64,000 nucleotides of DNA from Ancylostoma caninum (lineage: Eukaryota; Nematoda; Chromadorea; Rhabditida; Ancylostomatidae), in NCBI GenBank assembly GCA_037903475.1, contig JBAJFG010000035.1, positions 496,001-560,000 of the forward strand. The letters are read 5' to 3'. Shown one piece after another: positions 24,217 to 38,147 of the stretch. The notes under the pieces are model-generated. The model ran no database searches. It worked only from the letters and a program-made list of their open reading frames with translations, and had not been told where the DNA came from. Both the position numbers and the translations under genes were made by a program. Position 1 is the first letter of the stretch, and each line of letters begins with the position of its first letter.

Positions 24217-26394
24217 TCAGCCCGTTATTCTATGATTTTTCTCTGAGTCGTCAGCTCCTATGAGTATCGGCACAAGACTTCCAATGTGAGGAATCTGAAC
24301 AGAAGACCGCTTCGAAAATATTGGTATCGAATTAGAGTGAAGTTGCAAAAATTACCAGTATGTCGGCGTGTGACTCTAGGTGGTCAAGACCACCCACACC
24401 GGAAAGCACGCCAACTGCTGTGCCCAGGCCTGCAGCTCGAGCCATACCTAGGTCCGCTAGCGTATCGCCTACCATTACTGTGTTCTACAACAATAAATTT
24501 TCGATACTAACAGCAAGGGATGTGGTCGTCGGGATGTCATACCTCAGGAGCCACTCTTAAAGCTTGACAAATGAAAGTGGCATTGTGAGGATGAGGCTTC
24601 GGCTTGGATCCTGGATCATCGCCACAAACCACAATATCCACGAGGTCTTCAACGTTGAACCATCGTAGCATTGAAAGGGTGTTGGCCCTGAAGTATGCCT
24701 TGTAGGTCTAGAAGTACGTAGGAGTTATGTTGCTTTCGGGTAAACCCATACCTATTGTCCGCAGTACAAATCGCTATCTTTACGTTGTTATTCTTCAATG
24801 TATTGAATAACACTCGTAAGTCGTGGATTGCTCGAAGGGTAGAAGGACACCGTGATTGACTATCTTGTATACATTTGTCAATGATATCGAGCTCCTGAAA
24901 TGTGCGAATTGTCATAAATGAAGGATTTTTAGGATCAAACGTGTACACCACTGCTTTTATCTTTCACCCAGTAATAAAAAAAGAAGCTTCGGTTTTCTCT
25001 CGGACCTCCAATAAAAGCACTCTGGAGTAGATATCCTACATCCTCCAATATAGTAACTTACATGAACTCTATCCAGTCCACGCTTCACTAGCAAATTCTG
25101 AATTTCTTGTTTAATTTGAGCCATTGTTCCCTCCGCTAAAAGACCTGGTCGCACCTGCAGTAGAAACTTTGCGTTAATTGACTGCAAAGATACCGGGTAA
25201 AAAAAAGATCGAGTACAAATGGTAAGGGAGTTATGCAACTACGCAACAGTAATTCTGAAAACTGTGTGCTTACCTTTCCTTGAACAGGACAAAGCCCAAG
25301 TAGTTGATAAACTTCCCGCGATAGCGGTAACCCAGTTGCTTGTTCCAACCTGGAAATGAATTTTCAATTTTGTTTATTCATTCATCTATTTATTTAGTTA
25401 TCCACATTATTGTTTTAGAAGCATTTACAGCACCGAGCAAGGATCAGCCGGGCACCTAATCCTAGAGTATACCTGTCGTTATAAACCAGTCGCTTTGACA
25501 GCGTTAACACTAGTAAAGAAAGGAGTAAATTCACGATTTTCCAAACGTGACAAATTCGTGCTCAATTCTGGTCCATATTTTACCAAGGTTCTTCAGAGAA
25601 ACTTTTCTGGCTGTACCTGATGTTTTCTGGATGGATTATTTAGGGACTAGGAAGCAGGCTTTGATCGAAAGTCGGTTGTAAGCCATAAGCGAGAGATTTG
25701 CTGTACAACACTAGCTCCGCTGTACATTTTCGTAACAGACATGTTTTCAATGCAGTGATCGTCGGAGGTGCTTTGATCAAGGTCATAATGTTCAACGCAT
25801 AAACAGCGGAAACTTGATTTTAAGTTTGGAATGGCGCTTCGATTCGCAGGCTTCACTTTGAATTTCGCTCAATAATCTATCCTTTAGCTTAAGTCCCCAT
25901 TATAATCTATCCCATAGTTAATCCAAGGACTCCTTTTGGAAAACACTGTGATGTCCACAAAAGTGGTACAGCCAGCCTGTTTTCCCTCACAGAGTATGAA
26001 GCATCTTTGTATGTATTTATAAAAGTAACCGTTTTGCTGTATCCATTGCCCAAGGGATCCACATCGAGTGAAAGCAGATGAGTGTACCATCCTTGTCGAA
26101 TATAATTAGCTCGGGTTTTTGTGATTCCTGTGAGCTTGCCTCAATCCGAGGTTTGCTTTGGATTGTTAGCTGACGTCGAGGCGGTGAATTTACTTGATGT
26201 GCAGCTACAACAGTGGCTGGTACTGTTGTTGAGGCCTTCCGCAAAGCCAGGTATCCTGAAAATACTCATTTTTTCATTTCTTCTATTGAGCTTCTCATCT
26301 ATCATATATCTCATTCATTCTATGTGGGTGATCCTCCATCGTTCACACGCAGTTTTCCGCTTGTTACTTGGGTGGTCTTGTAAAAATTCAGCAT
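24217..26394 (-). CDS. HAD-superfamily phosphatase, phosphoglycolate phosphatase-like
   Basis: A Mg-dependent HAD hydrolase; the substrate is unknown. Exons in transcript order are 26394-26349, 26255-26030, 25349-25274, 25154-25062, 24894-24752, 24687-24543, 24484-24356 and 24294-24217, all in phase, for 311 residues. Motif I is FDKDGTL with nucleophile D69 and acid D71. Motif II is the threonine of ICTADN (about T191). Motif III is the lysine of GSKPKPHP (about 223-225). Motif IV is VGDTLADLG (D250, D254). The stretch between motifs I and II is helical, like a C1 cap. Some 65 residues precede motif I, rich in S, T, R, K and A with almost no acids, which could be a mitochondrial presequence. 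The first exon is the weakest part: no acceptor precedes its ATG and its donor is C|GTGTGA. The remaining exons are secure. Confidence 0.85.
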
Positions 26395-27689
26395 GTTGAA
26401 AATTACTTTAAAGTCGAATGGTTTTCGTTTGCTTTGAAGATTTCAAAAAATTAAGTACAAGGCTTTCTGGAGAAACGTCTATCGTTCAATGACCATTCCC
26501 TCATTGAAATGTCATCATATAATAGAGTGAACTAAGGAACTTATGAAACAAGTGAACTACGTGTTCCAGAAACGGGTTACTGCTCTTTCTGCTAGCTGGC
26601 ATACAAGAAACGTTATTTTCCTTTTATATGTCGAATGCAATATGCTATCACATGGGAAAATTTTACCTATTTCTCAGCATGAGTTGGGAATAAAAAAAGT
26701 TGCGTACACCCGGGAAAGAATCAAATGAGTTTGACTTATTCTGACTTGTTCAGGGGAAAACCATGTCGAAAGTCTGTTTATTTTGCTAAGGTTTACTTGT
26801 ACGTTAGTGTGCCGAGAAGGATACAAAAAGTCTTAATAGATTCTAAGATTTATTAATCAAGTATATGCATTCAGCTTTGGTCCATTTAACGTATTGACGG
26901 CAGTACAACAGCATTAATAAGAACATTTTGTGTGCATTCGTTCGCTAAATGGGTCTTCCTGGCAACTGCATCCCATTTATTTTTTCCTATGGAACCACTG
27001 GGCCTTCTATGAGAAATGTAGTAGGGGAAACTTACCCAGTTTTTCAATGGAGCACACTAGCCGCGGTGAGATCCTCATCTGAAATATTCATTCAACATTT
27101 AGGAGAAAAGGAAAAAAAGAAACGAAGAGCGTAAAATATGAGCATTTATCAGATGGAGGAGGACAAATGAAGAGGCATGATGAAGAACTGTGTGAAAATT
27201 TGTCGGAGAGGGTTTCCACACCGATAAGTACCACTTCGACTCATTTGTTGTAAAGAAATCAATAACATTAAAGTCATTCGGAGTAATTTTTATAGGAACC
27301 ATAGAGTTCTCTTAACAATACACCTAAATGAAGTCATTAAATCATGCGAAGTGCACGTGAAAACGTTGGCGACAGAACGGCAACACGTCCCACAATCGCA
27401 GCGATTTCAAGGCCGTTAACGTTCGCTTTCTACGAGAAAAACGAGCATTGCTGTTGAGAGTGAGCGTAACTGGTAAGTTGACGTTAAGCAGTACGAAGCT
27501 ACTGGCACTTGCGAACTACCGCATGGCATCGCGACGATGCTGGTGGAACCGGTTGTCACGGAACAAATGGAACAACCAGCGGCCGAAGAATGAAGAAATG
27601 TCTACTGCACCTGCAAAGGCGTCAAAAGACAACTGAAATTAATTTCACAGGCGGAGATAATAATTTATTTGTTTTTTATGATTTTGTGA

Positions 27690-28300
27690 ACGGGGGGGGG
27701 GGAATGCTCGAGCGGTATCCAGGAACCCATAGAACTTTCCCAGTTAAGTACTCTCACCTCGTGACCAGAATCCACGACTGAACTTATGTCACTGGCGCGT
27801 TAGGTGCTACCCAGTGAAGTCCTCAAAAGACAAAAGCCTGTATATCATCAAAGTTACCTTACTGTTCACCTGACACCCATCAACATGTTTACGTGACGTT
27901 AACTATATCCAATTGTTACCCATGGGTAATCATACCCGTGGATGTGGGACTACCCATGCTTCCACTGATGCCTCCAGCTAATCTCCACCTCACTTCACTT
28001 CACTGAGGTTCAAGCTGCAGGTTATGCCTTGATTCAGCACATTCTAAGACTACGAGTACTTCATGATTGCGAGGTGCATGAGCGTTGGTTACCCATGCTG
28101 GTAAAACGGCGGTTAAGACGAAATTATTACGCCCCCTGGCAATTATGTCGTGGTTCAAAGGTGTGATCGTCACTACACAAATAAACCATACACCAGAAGG
28201 TACCTCTCTCTTAATGTGAATGCGAATCGTTCCAAATCCAGATGTAAAATACATTGTCAACCCCTCCCTCCCCCCACCCCACCCCACCCCGGCGCTGACA
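27690..28300. repeat. Possible repeat element bounded by poly-G and poly-C tracts
   Basis: A run of 12 G at about 27691-27702 opens this interval, and C-rich runs broken by A and T at 28260-28290 close it. Between them the base composition is less A-rich than the surroundings. A perfect palindrome TTACCCATGGGTAA lies at 27916-27929. On the - strand 28000-28314 is open for 104 codons without a recognised domain. The mirrored G and C tracts suggest element ends, but no target duplication was found. Confidence 0.3.
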
Positions 28301-31300
28301 TAATTAATGTTCAATGCTAGGCAGTAATTGTCGTGCTTTAGCTAATCATGGCTACTACATATTACGCTTTTACTCTACTTCTGTGTAAAACTTTCCTTTT
28401 GTTCCATCTCCATGATCTCTTTTCTTAAGCGCCTACGGTTTCAATGTTTAGAAACTTCACACACTCTGATGGTATAAGAAAAGTAGTCGGCCATTTCAAG
28501 CCCAAAACATTCAATTTCTCTTTTCCGACCAGCCAAGCAAGCAAAATATGCACTTCTTGATCATATCATAAAGAAAAACATATTCGGACGTCACAGTTAC
28601 ACGTCGGCAATCAGGTGTGCTTGTTATTGAAACATTGCTTCTCGGGAGCGAAATGTAATGATGAGTAATGTTCTCTGGTTGCCTAGGACATGAAACGGTA
28701 TTATTGTGAAAGCATTATAAAAGTAAATATAAAATGTTCTATCGAAATTTTCATTAATTTACGCTGAATATTCTCCAAGTATGGAACAAGAAAGGAACGT
28801 GCTATACAACCATCCGTAATGTAGAAATGGTTAGCGGTTTTACCAGGCTAGGAAGGAATTTTTCGGAAAGTCTAGTCAATCCGTTCTGGAGATGCGTTGT
28901 GCGAGAGCTTTCTTTGAAAAATGAGCGGAGGATTTCCGTTTATAAACCCAATAAAACCTTCCATACAAAATGCTGTGAGGTGGTTAAAGAAACACAAGTG
29001 CAGGTCCTATATTCTAATCCGGACTGGCATAACTAGGTACCAAAAGGTCAATTCCGATGAGCCAGTGCCCTAAAAGTACATAAACAAGCTCTGATGGGGT
29101 TCGCCATAGCAACAGTTCATATCATTTAGAGCTCTTTCACTAAAGGTTATTACGAAAACATTCTGTGCCACTTGTTATGTATCTCTCCTATCCGATCCAG
29201 ATACGTAGGCTTGAACATGTGGAATGCCTTATACAGAATGCCTTATGTAGACGAGAACAGAGATAAGCTTAAAAGAATATAAAAAAATATTGACTGTCAA
29301 AATATATATGAACATACTTGGTAGTTACACACAAGTACAACTATGACATATAACTAACTATTCATTATAATACACCAAAAGTTTCCACTATTTCACTATG
29401 AGGTGTAGAGGGAAGCCCGGATGCATTAAAGATCCACGGCAAAAATTACAAAGGTCTACACCACGGCCTACTCGTACTAAGAATGAAAGAATCTCGACGT
29501 AGTCCGCAAAGACAAAACAAAAGTATTGGATTACAGATGCATCTCAAACATTCTCTAAAGACGAGTGATATAGTCGCCAACTTTAGTAGTACACTTCACT
29601 ATCAGGTTATCAGGTATCTTTTACATAGCAGAGAAAAGAAAAAAGAAAAAGGACCAAGTTGTAGAAATATCCACGCAAAGCTGGGATCAAATCAATTTTA
29701 TAGTCACCGTTAACTGGAAAATTGAACAGCGATGCTTTTAGGAATAGCAGAACCTTCGCAAGCTTTTATACGCAGAATGGGTCGAAGCAATGTTCGCCAA
29801 ATGTTGTTCTCCAAACGATGGGGCGGAAGCGCAAAGAATGATGTCACACTTCAACAATACCGGCTGAATCATCTAAGGGTTTAAGATATGCTGTTTATCA
29901 GGTAAGAGTGCAGATTGCTTATAAAGTAGTCATAGAACATATCCCTAGAACCTGGTCCAAGCGATTTTTTTTTGGAAACTTCGCTGCGAACGATGACGTA
30001 GGAGGAGGAGGTAGTAGTGAAAGGAGAAAACAGCGTTCGCCGAGCAGATGGGGAATCCCCTGTGCTCATTGAAGAAGTGGCGAGTCAATCAGGGAGGCCC
30101 GCAGATATATGGTGAGGCGAGAGAGCGCAGAGAGGCAGACAGACGGGCAATCTTTAAAGACGCGAAACGGGGCCGCACTCATCGCACAGATGGTTGCGCA
30201 GCGACGTGCGGGAGGTCGGGCTAACGAGGATCCTGATCTCGCTGTCGACGACAAGTGCAGCGGTGTCGCCTCCTCCTCTCATTTCGTCCTCTACGCCCTA
30301 CCCATTGTAAACCGACTCAAAACATGTTCGCTATGTGGCTCCTCAAACAGTAGATAGCGCGACGTCCACCGCTCATCTTTGAAGAGCGATCTTCTGGGTA
30401 ATGATCACCTAAAGTGCGCGAGAGAGAGTGGGAAAGTAGGTGGGATCGATTCTTCTGTTTTGAAGCGAGCATTTTTGCTGAAATGGCTCGCACTTTCAAT
30501 TACTTGGGTAAACAAAGGCGCTCGTTTTCAAAAATCAGTGAAGGAAGAGACAGAATTATCTTACATGCGGGCAGAAATCTTGACAGAACTGTTCTAAATG
30601 TTCGGCCTCGTTTTAGTACCCACAAAAATGTATATGAACAAAGTATTACAAAATGAATAAGTATAATTACCTTATGAACAAATATGGCATAACAGCCATG
30701 ACACTAATAAGGGAATTTAACAACTGAAGAACCAACTACCTACAACAGTAACTTTTTTTAAAACAAGACGTGGAATTCTTCTTTGAACTGCTTAACTCTT
30801 ATTGAACTCTCTAGTAATCTGCGAAACTCCATTGAGTAAGAAGGGCTGAACATTGTAAGGGGCCTCTGGGAGATCTTAATTGGGTAAGGTAAAGAAGGTC
30901 AATAAATTGGGGGTAGGGGCCACCCAAGAAGTGATCTGAAGCGCTAGTGGGACAATGGATAGAGAGGGGCTATTTAACACCATATATATGCTTCCAGAGA
31001 AAACGACATGGTATCGATTGGTGTGAAAGCCAGATAAGTTCAATTAACTCCAGTCCAATCCAGCGATGCTTTATAAACAATTCTGAATCCATTTTACAAA
31101 AAATAACAATCTTTAGAATGAACCTCAAGAGATTACAGGTACTGTCGATCCATGATCTCCAGGAAAAAAACCTTTAAAATATTTTGCTATAAATGTCGTT
31201 GTCGATCAAAGAATTAGGAACTTCTGCAGACAAGTGCCACGTAATGATGAATAATTGAAAACATTGCAGTATTCATCCAGTATACTGTTAAGGACTGATT

Positions 31301-32250
31301 TAGGAAACTATGTATAGGAGCTAAACAATGAGAAGGCAGAAGAAACCACCGCAGCGTGCATCAGACTAGCAGCTCCACCTTGCTCCAAACCAGAAAATTT
31401 AATATATCACTCGTAACTAGAAAAAAAAGTGATTGGATTATAGAGTCGGGGAGTTACCCCGTGTATTTCCTAAACAGAAATCTTCCGAATTGTAACTGTA
31501 CATGCCTAACCAGGAAGATGCAATTTTTTACAGACTGAGAGCGGCACAAGGTTTGATATTCAACGCTAACAAAACGGTAACCAGTGAACTTTGAAGATTT
31601 AATCTCCGATCTTTCAAAAGTGAACACTTGGAATCTACACATATCAACGATGTCTATGTTATGTTTGCAATTTCATTGAGACCTAGACCTCTCAACATAG
31701 TTGTAAACAGAAAAATGTAACAAAAGTGTGCAGCAGATGTAATGCATGAGTCACTACCAGGAACTAATTCATGTCTTCAGAACACTTCGATACCCAGACG
31801 GTAGAGAGAAAATTGGTGGGATATGAGGCCGACCCAAGCAGCACTAATTTCGAGCATCTTTTAGAAAAACTGCTTTTTATCACAGTATCACTTGAATGGA
31901 ACTTTTCATAAAGTCTAGAATCGAGAACATCGCACACTAATTATGATATAATGTTGTAGGTACGAGAAGTTCTGACCCATTTTCTAAAGAGACCATTCTG
32001 TTTCATCATTTGCACTCAAAAACAAAAATGTAGTAAGGAGGTGCGCAAGAAAGGACAAAATGACGTTGGGAGATGGCAATCCTCAGGTTTTCTTATGTTC
32101 ATTCCACAGAACAACCCCGAGGAGCAGCACTTCACCAAAACCAGGTGCACCGTGTCATCTGCTCGGGTAGTGTAGAGCTCTTCAACAACTTATTCACTCA
32201 AATGGTTTCGCAGGTTTCGCATGAATTACGTAGAACAATATACAGGTAGC

Positions 32251-32385
32251 CTGTGCAATATGAAAATTCAGCTTTTCGCGAGAAAATCCCAGATGGGCAT
32301 CCCTCAACTCGTAAATATCCGAAGTGACACGCGGATATGGACTAAATTCAGGCACATAAACATCGGATATATCCAATTGCTTCCT
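32251..32385 (-). other. Candidate - strand coding exon, unrecognised
   Basis: Read on the - strand after an acceptor-like TTCAAG, this block of 45 codons has protein-like composition (for example SDVYVPEFSPYPRVTSDIYE). It ends at CAG without a GT donor directly beside it; a GT lies seven bases further on. It sits in the A-rich region where - strand transcription is suspected. I do not recognise the family, and chance cannot be excluded. Confidence 0.2.
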
Positions 32386-34935
32386 CTTGAATTCCAAGAA
32401 ATTTGTGCTTGCTTTCTTGCTGCTTTTCTCACACTTTCTCTTCTACGATAGGCGAAGTGGACCGGTCTATAATACGAGACGTGCACGAAACCTACAGTCG
32501 TCATCGCTGTGCAATTATGGCCTTATATTTAAGAATTCTCCACTGATTATTTTAGGCAAAAGAGCGTAGTAATGGATAATTACTATGCACGAGTTTGAAA
32601 GAAAATCATTGCGGATGACTCAAGTTGCTGACCATGAAAGTCAAAGAGATTTTTCAAGAGCGCAGCGATGGTTTGGCTATATTTAGGTGGGTCGCTGAAA
32701 CCTAGACCCTATGATGACCCTCTCTTTTTGTCGTACATGACCCACTTTCTATCAACAATAACAACCCTCTCAAGAAAAGAGTTGTTAGGATGTCAGTAGC
32801 ACGAATATCTGCAGACCTGCCAGTGTGAAAATTGGTGTTCCTTCGCCCAACTCAAGCAAAATCCATCCTCTACTCTTCCCCTTCTTACAGATTTTCTTCA
32901 AGTAATGTAAGTACATGGCGGCTAATTTTTCCGTAATGGTCTTACCACTTCCGATCGGGTCCGACAACTTGCTCTTTCAGGATGCCTTTGAAAATGTCAA
33001 GTTCCTTACCAGCTCGTGCAACAGTTTCCGAGCTCTCAGCTCTGCTTAGAATATTTAAGAAGCAACGAGACCCTGGCATTTTGGAGAAGATACCCTTCAC
33101 AAACGCAATACTAATGGTATGGGTCGCTTTCATTGTTGGTCTTCCCAATTTGAACAAAGCAAATGTCCACGAATTAGCGTACAGCACATAGCATTGGTTT
33201 TGTACCTAAAACACAGCAACACTGTGACACAGACCCGAACAAAAGTAGGTAACATATGTTCCAGGCTACCAATATCCATGAGAATCGTTGCAGGATATCG
33301 CAAGCGCAACAATCAAAACCATTTTAAATGATGAACCACCACAAACTGTCCCGGAACTCTTGCACGCACCTTATAATAATGAAATTGTTGTTGGCGCCCT
33401 ATTGTGAGCTCAAGAGAAAAGCATCTTGCTCATGTAATTTTTGTAACTGATTTTCTTTCGTTCTGATATCATTATTACACTTGTAAGCTATTTCTTGAAT
33501 ATCACCAGCAATTTTATTCAAATATTTGCCTGAGTGGAAGATACATATATAGGTAGTCAAATCAATTAAAAGAAATACTGCATCAAACCATATAACACCA
33601 AACCAAGCTATTTCATGAAAGGTTCATAACATGCTGGCGGTTGCGGCTCATCCAAAAAATTCAGCAAAATAAAGGAACAAGAGAACGAGATGGATAAAGA
33701 ACAGAATAAAAATTGCAATGAAGATTACTTGTTAGTTTGCGTCGGAAATGAGAATAGTGAATTTTATGAACACATTCTCATCAATACCTTCTTTTATTTT
33801 GGTACTTCGTTAAAAAGAGAAAATTACGAGTATGAAATGATATTTGTTCTGTATTCCCAATTCAGACCTAACCAGCAAAAGCTTATCGAAGACCTAATGA
33901 AGAGTAAATCTAACCAATTTGATGAATCATTCGAATCATTCGAGAACTCAAACGAACATCGAATATGTACCGACAAGAAGCCCTACACTCCTCCTTTCCT
34001 TTTCATACTGTAGGGTTCCCCTTTTCCTCAACATTCCAGTTTCCAACCTGTTCAAAAGCGAACAGCCGATCATTAAATGTAGCTGATATAACAGCTATAT
34101 TCCACTCCAAAGCTTCACCCTTCCAAGGCAAAATTTCTCGCTGAAATAACTCGGGAAGGAATGCTGCTTGACGCGTTCTTACTTAAGGTTAGCGAAATTT
34201 TGACAGCGGGCAAAATGCCTGTATAATATCAGAAAAAGTAAGAACATCAAAATTTGGCATAGTGGTGAAAATCGAGTCAATCTGCTTAAGAAGTGGCAGA
34301 AAAGTTATTTGCGGGTGTTACCAAAACTGTCTTTTTATGTGGACTAGATGTGGAAGCATCCCACTAAGCAGCAAAATATGACCACACTGGATTCTTCGAT
34401 TTACTCATTTAGATGGGAAATTTATCAAATTAGAAATTGGGACTCTTCAGTGAAGTAAAACTCATCATTCCCTGACACTGAGTGCGTCTCAGCGAATATG
34501 TAAAATTCCATGAACTTTAGCACAAAAAGCCTAAGTTTAGCCTTTAACTTTAACATTACCTTCTGCCAAAAGATCTTGCTCAATTGTCAATACCATTTTC
34601 CAGTGGATATCTGAATCTCAGTAATTTCCAATTAGCCAAATATGTACAGCTATATAGTTCAGGCTAGGCTTGGCTAATATGTACATTTTCGTAGAGTAAA
34701 CATCTTTAGAGGCTGTGGACATTTTCATAAGGATATCGACATATCGGGTACTGACCAGCGATGAAGGTTTGATAGCTCCTACCATTCCTATGGAGAGAAA
34801 TTGCATTTCAGTGGACCACTGTATCCATCCAATTCCCTGTACTATAAGACTACAGGTGGCACCTCATCTACAGCTCTTACTACTGGGATAGGCTCTCTCT
34901 ATTTCCTATGTTGAAGAGTAGTCACAGTCACCTTT

Positions 34936-35588
34936 CCTGTCAATCAGTTGAAGCTGGAAAGGCCATCAAAACTGCTCGGACGACCTGTACTAAGCATGAG
35001 AGAGACCTTTTACTCGAAAGAACTGGTCAACAACGAATTTCTAACAGCAAAGAATGCATATTTGGCTCTGATGACACCAGCCACTTTGACTGAACAAATT
35101 TCTTACACAAAGACCCAGGGATTGCTCCAAAGGAATTGTATGGTCAAGATTTGCATCAGGCCTCTCAGAGCTACTGAATACCTGAGGTAATTCTGCTAAA
35201 AGAATCCAATTGCTAGGGTCTAATCATACTACACCCTGACGTCAGGCCTCATCTTCCAAAAATCGTTAAATAAGCTCTCCAATAGTCCCACTGACGATGT
35301 TCTCCAGCTTTTATATCCTATTGAGTTTACGCTCTCAAACATTATGGAATGATTTCTGGTCTCTACAGATAACAAGGAGGAAATAAGATCCTTCCTTGAA
35401 TTGGCGTTTTTCTTCCTACTAAGCCTAAAAACTGAGTAATTCGACAGTTCTGTGGAAACACTTGAGGACAGAATTGTAGAGGAAGAAAAGCGCTTTGAGA
35501 AGATATAGTGCATATTAGAGAAAATGGTAATGGGGCGGAAAGAATCGCAACATAAAAAAAGTTCAAGGACTTATGCTAACATCTAATA
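34936..35588. repeat. Dispersed repeat family 2, copy A
   Basis: About 650 bases align in the same orientation with 41890-42530. The best-conserved part is near 35030-35140, with shared blocks such as GAACAAATTTCTT and GGAATTGCTCCA. In one + frame the two copies share residues of the form DT.HFD.TNF followed by GIAP.EL, interrupted by a stop in this copy. This suggests decayed coding sequence of a mobile or duplicated gene. Confidence 0.75.
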
Positions 35589-37196
35589 TTTGCATCCTCC
35601 TTTAGTTTCCATGAACTATCAAATTTGTTGAGAACGTGGAGTAAGAATTACTACTGCAGTAATGCAGAGCGAAGCATTTTTTTATTAGATTAATGTTAGA
35701 TGATGACTTTGCAAGCTCCAAGATACTTATAACATCTCACACAAGCGTACTTCATTTCCCATATCAGCTGTGGTTCATTTCAAACATGAAATATACTTCT
35801 GTCTGTCTTTTATTTCGGCCTTGAACTAGAAAACGCCAGAAGAAAATTTTCGCAAATTCCACTCTGGTGCAAAACCACAACACGGTATGTTCTACTTAGA
35901 ACCCCTGTCGCAGTGTAATCCGTGGCAGTCCTTGAATCATCAGAAGACGTTAGAACTATCCCAGCGCACTTCCTGATGATTCACTTCTCTAGAAAAGGTT
36001 TTCTAGAACGAATTTGTTCCATCTAATGCTCGCATGAGAGCATGTCTCCATTTTTGTCATAGGACTTCGGAGAACATTAACAGATCCAACTATCAAAATT
36101 CTACAGGTTCGTGTTCGCACTGTTCACTTATATCGTGAGTCTATTTAGCAGTATGAATTCGAAACTGCCAAGTGCTCTGTTTGTGCATTCTGAACGACCA
36201 GAAAAAGCGCGAAATGAACTCCATTTTTTACAAACAAATTGTATTGCCACCTGACTTTCACATTACTTTTACCTTTTTAGAATGCACTCAAGCCCGTGCA
36301 CTGCTCACATATCCGCGCATATCTTAATTAGCAGTTTTCAGGCGAAAAGAGTAATTGTTTACGTTCTTTTGAAGTGGTAACCGTTGGCTGGCAGAAGGCG
36401 CTAATTGAGAGGAAAATCCTTTCTCAGCTGCATTCGTTTGCAGCATTTGCAAGTGAGGCTACTACGGCAAACAAATTCGAGCAGCGAATTGCAGAACAAA
36501 AACTTTCTTATGTCAAAAATTACAAAAGAAGGGTACAGCGCCAACTTTTGAAATAGTGCTTATTTGTCTAGAATCATTTGCGCTCGGAGTCTACTAATAA
36601 TAATGACTTCTAAAGATAGAAGAGAATGTTTTCCACATGACCAGACTATAAAGGTTTAGACTTGGCAGAACAAACACTATAAAGCTGCGAAAGTGAAAAC
36701 TAAAGTACAAGCTACAACGATAAGCCTTATAGCCTTACGTGCATAAGCCGCGATATGATAGCACTTAACGTTTAGGATGAGCAGCAATGTTGTAAAGTAC
36801 TGGAATCAGGAGTTTCTTTGTATTATATTGACCTTTTATTGCAGTTCATTGCTCATGTGTTTTTATTAACTTTTTTCTCACTGCGTATGAGGCTTATTTC
36901 CTTTGAGGCTCAGTTGCCATTTTATAAAAAACGCTTACTACTCAGGGAGTATTTTTGGTCCTCGGCTCCAAGGACAGGGAGACAAGACTTTCTGTTTATT
37001 TTTGTTTTCTCTCCCATTCGTACACACTTCTAAACAAAGTGCTTAACCGAAAATGTGACATTTCTGACATAATCCACTAATGTTAGTGGAATGGATCCTC
37101 GGTAAACTTCAATATATTGTATTCAACGACAACATTTACCTTCAGCATGACTCACTAAAGAGGTTGCCTAATGCGAGTAGCCGTCACTCGTCCCAC

Positions 37197-37303
37197 ATAA
37201 AATCTAGAGTCTATAAATATAAAATATAAAAAATAAAAATATAAAAATCTGTAAAACATAAAAGGTTTCTGAAAGAAAGAAAGAGTAACACTCTAGATTT
37301 TAT
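37197..37303. repeat. Hairpin with 14-bp perfect arms
   Basis: ATAAAATCTAGAGT at 37197-37210 is mirrored exactly at 37290-37303, around an AT-rich 79-base centre made of repeated ATAAAAT units. It may be a small terminal-inverted-repeat element or a structured RNA. No flanking duplication was noted. Confidence 0.55.
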
Positions 37304-38147
37304 TATTTCAGTACTTCCCAACTTAAAAAAAGGTCTTGCTCTCGTCGCATCTTGTAGCATGATGGGGGCCAGATGATTATTAGGTCGTTTGGATGAATTG
37401 TTTTGGAATAGTCATTCGTTTTTTCCGATATTTCCCTTGTTCACAGTTTTTCACTCTGCGCATTTTCGAGCGGTTTCCAAAATTAAATCCGGTTTGGCTC
37501 TAGGGATTCTGGATTAATAGTATCACTAGATCATATACAGTTTGTGTAGGAGCCGTTTATAGTGATACATATCAACAATTTCACTTAACAGCCTTAGCAG
37601 AAGAACGCTTGCCGAAATGAAAAGGAAAAGTAACGGTCATCTATGTGAAAAATGCAAAATATTACTCTAGTGCAGAGGGTGAGCGACAATAATAGCTACT
37701 TATTAAAGTAGTAACAGACCATTTTGCATCCACTGGCTTATGTCAGGCTTATGGAATTAGACTATATCCGGCAAAATCTCTCGTTTAAGCCCCGATCTCC
37801 GATCCGATCCAGCCTCATAAGTCTTGTAAGTCTTCGCCCTACCAATCAATACTTGGCATTGGTTCCATTTGATCGCACTTCCCAACAAATCGCTGCTATC
37901 CTTGACGAGGACCGCCACTAACGGTGTCCATTCCATCTCGTTGTTCCCTCAGTTCGACCTTGTAGCGTTGAGGTGCGAGGCCGTCTCACACGTCCTTACG
38001 CAGCTTGTTCCGTTGTGCTCACTTGGCTTCTCTAATACCAGAACCCTTCGATTCATGAAGCGTGGAATGGATTGTCATTTGCACGTGCCAGTTGCATTTC
38101 TCATTAACTCTCAAATACCAGTTGTTGTTCATGAAGAATTCTTCCAA

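Noticed and set aside
24900..24951. Extra N-terminal segment (YTFDPKNPSFM) of the HAD exon
   Set aside because: The acceptor TTTCAG before GAGCTCGATATC joins in phase with the previous exon, so this segment is intron; including it breaks the frame.
33690..34013. 107-codon + strand ORF rich in N, E and F
   Set aside because: It lies in A-rich DNA, where open lysine/asparagine-rich frames are expected, and has no recognisable domain.
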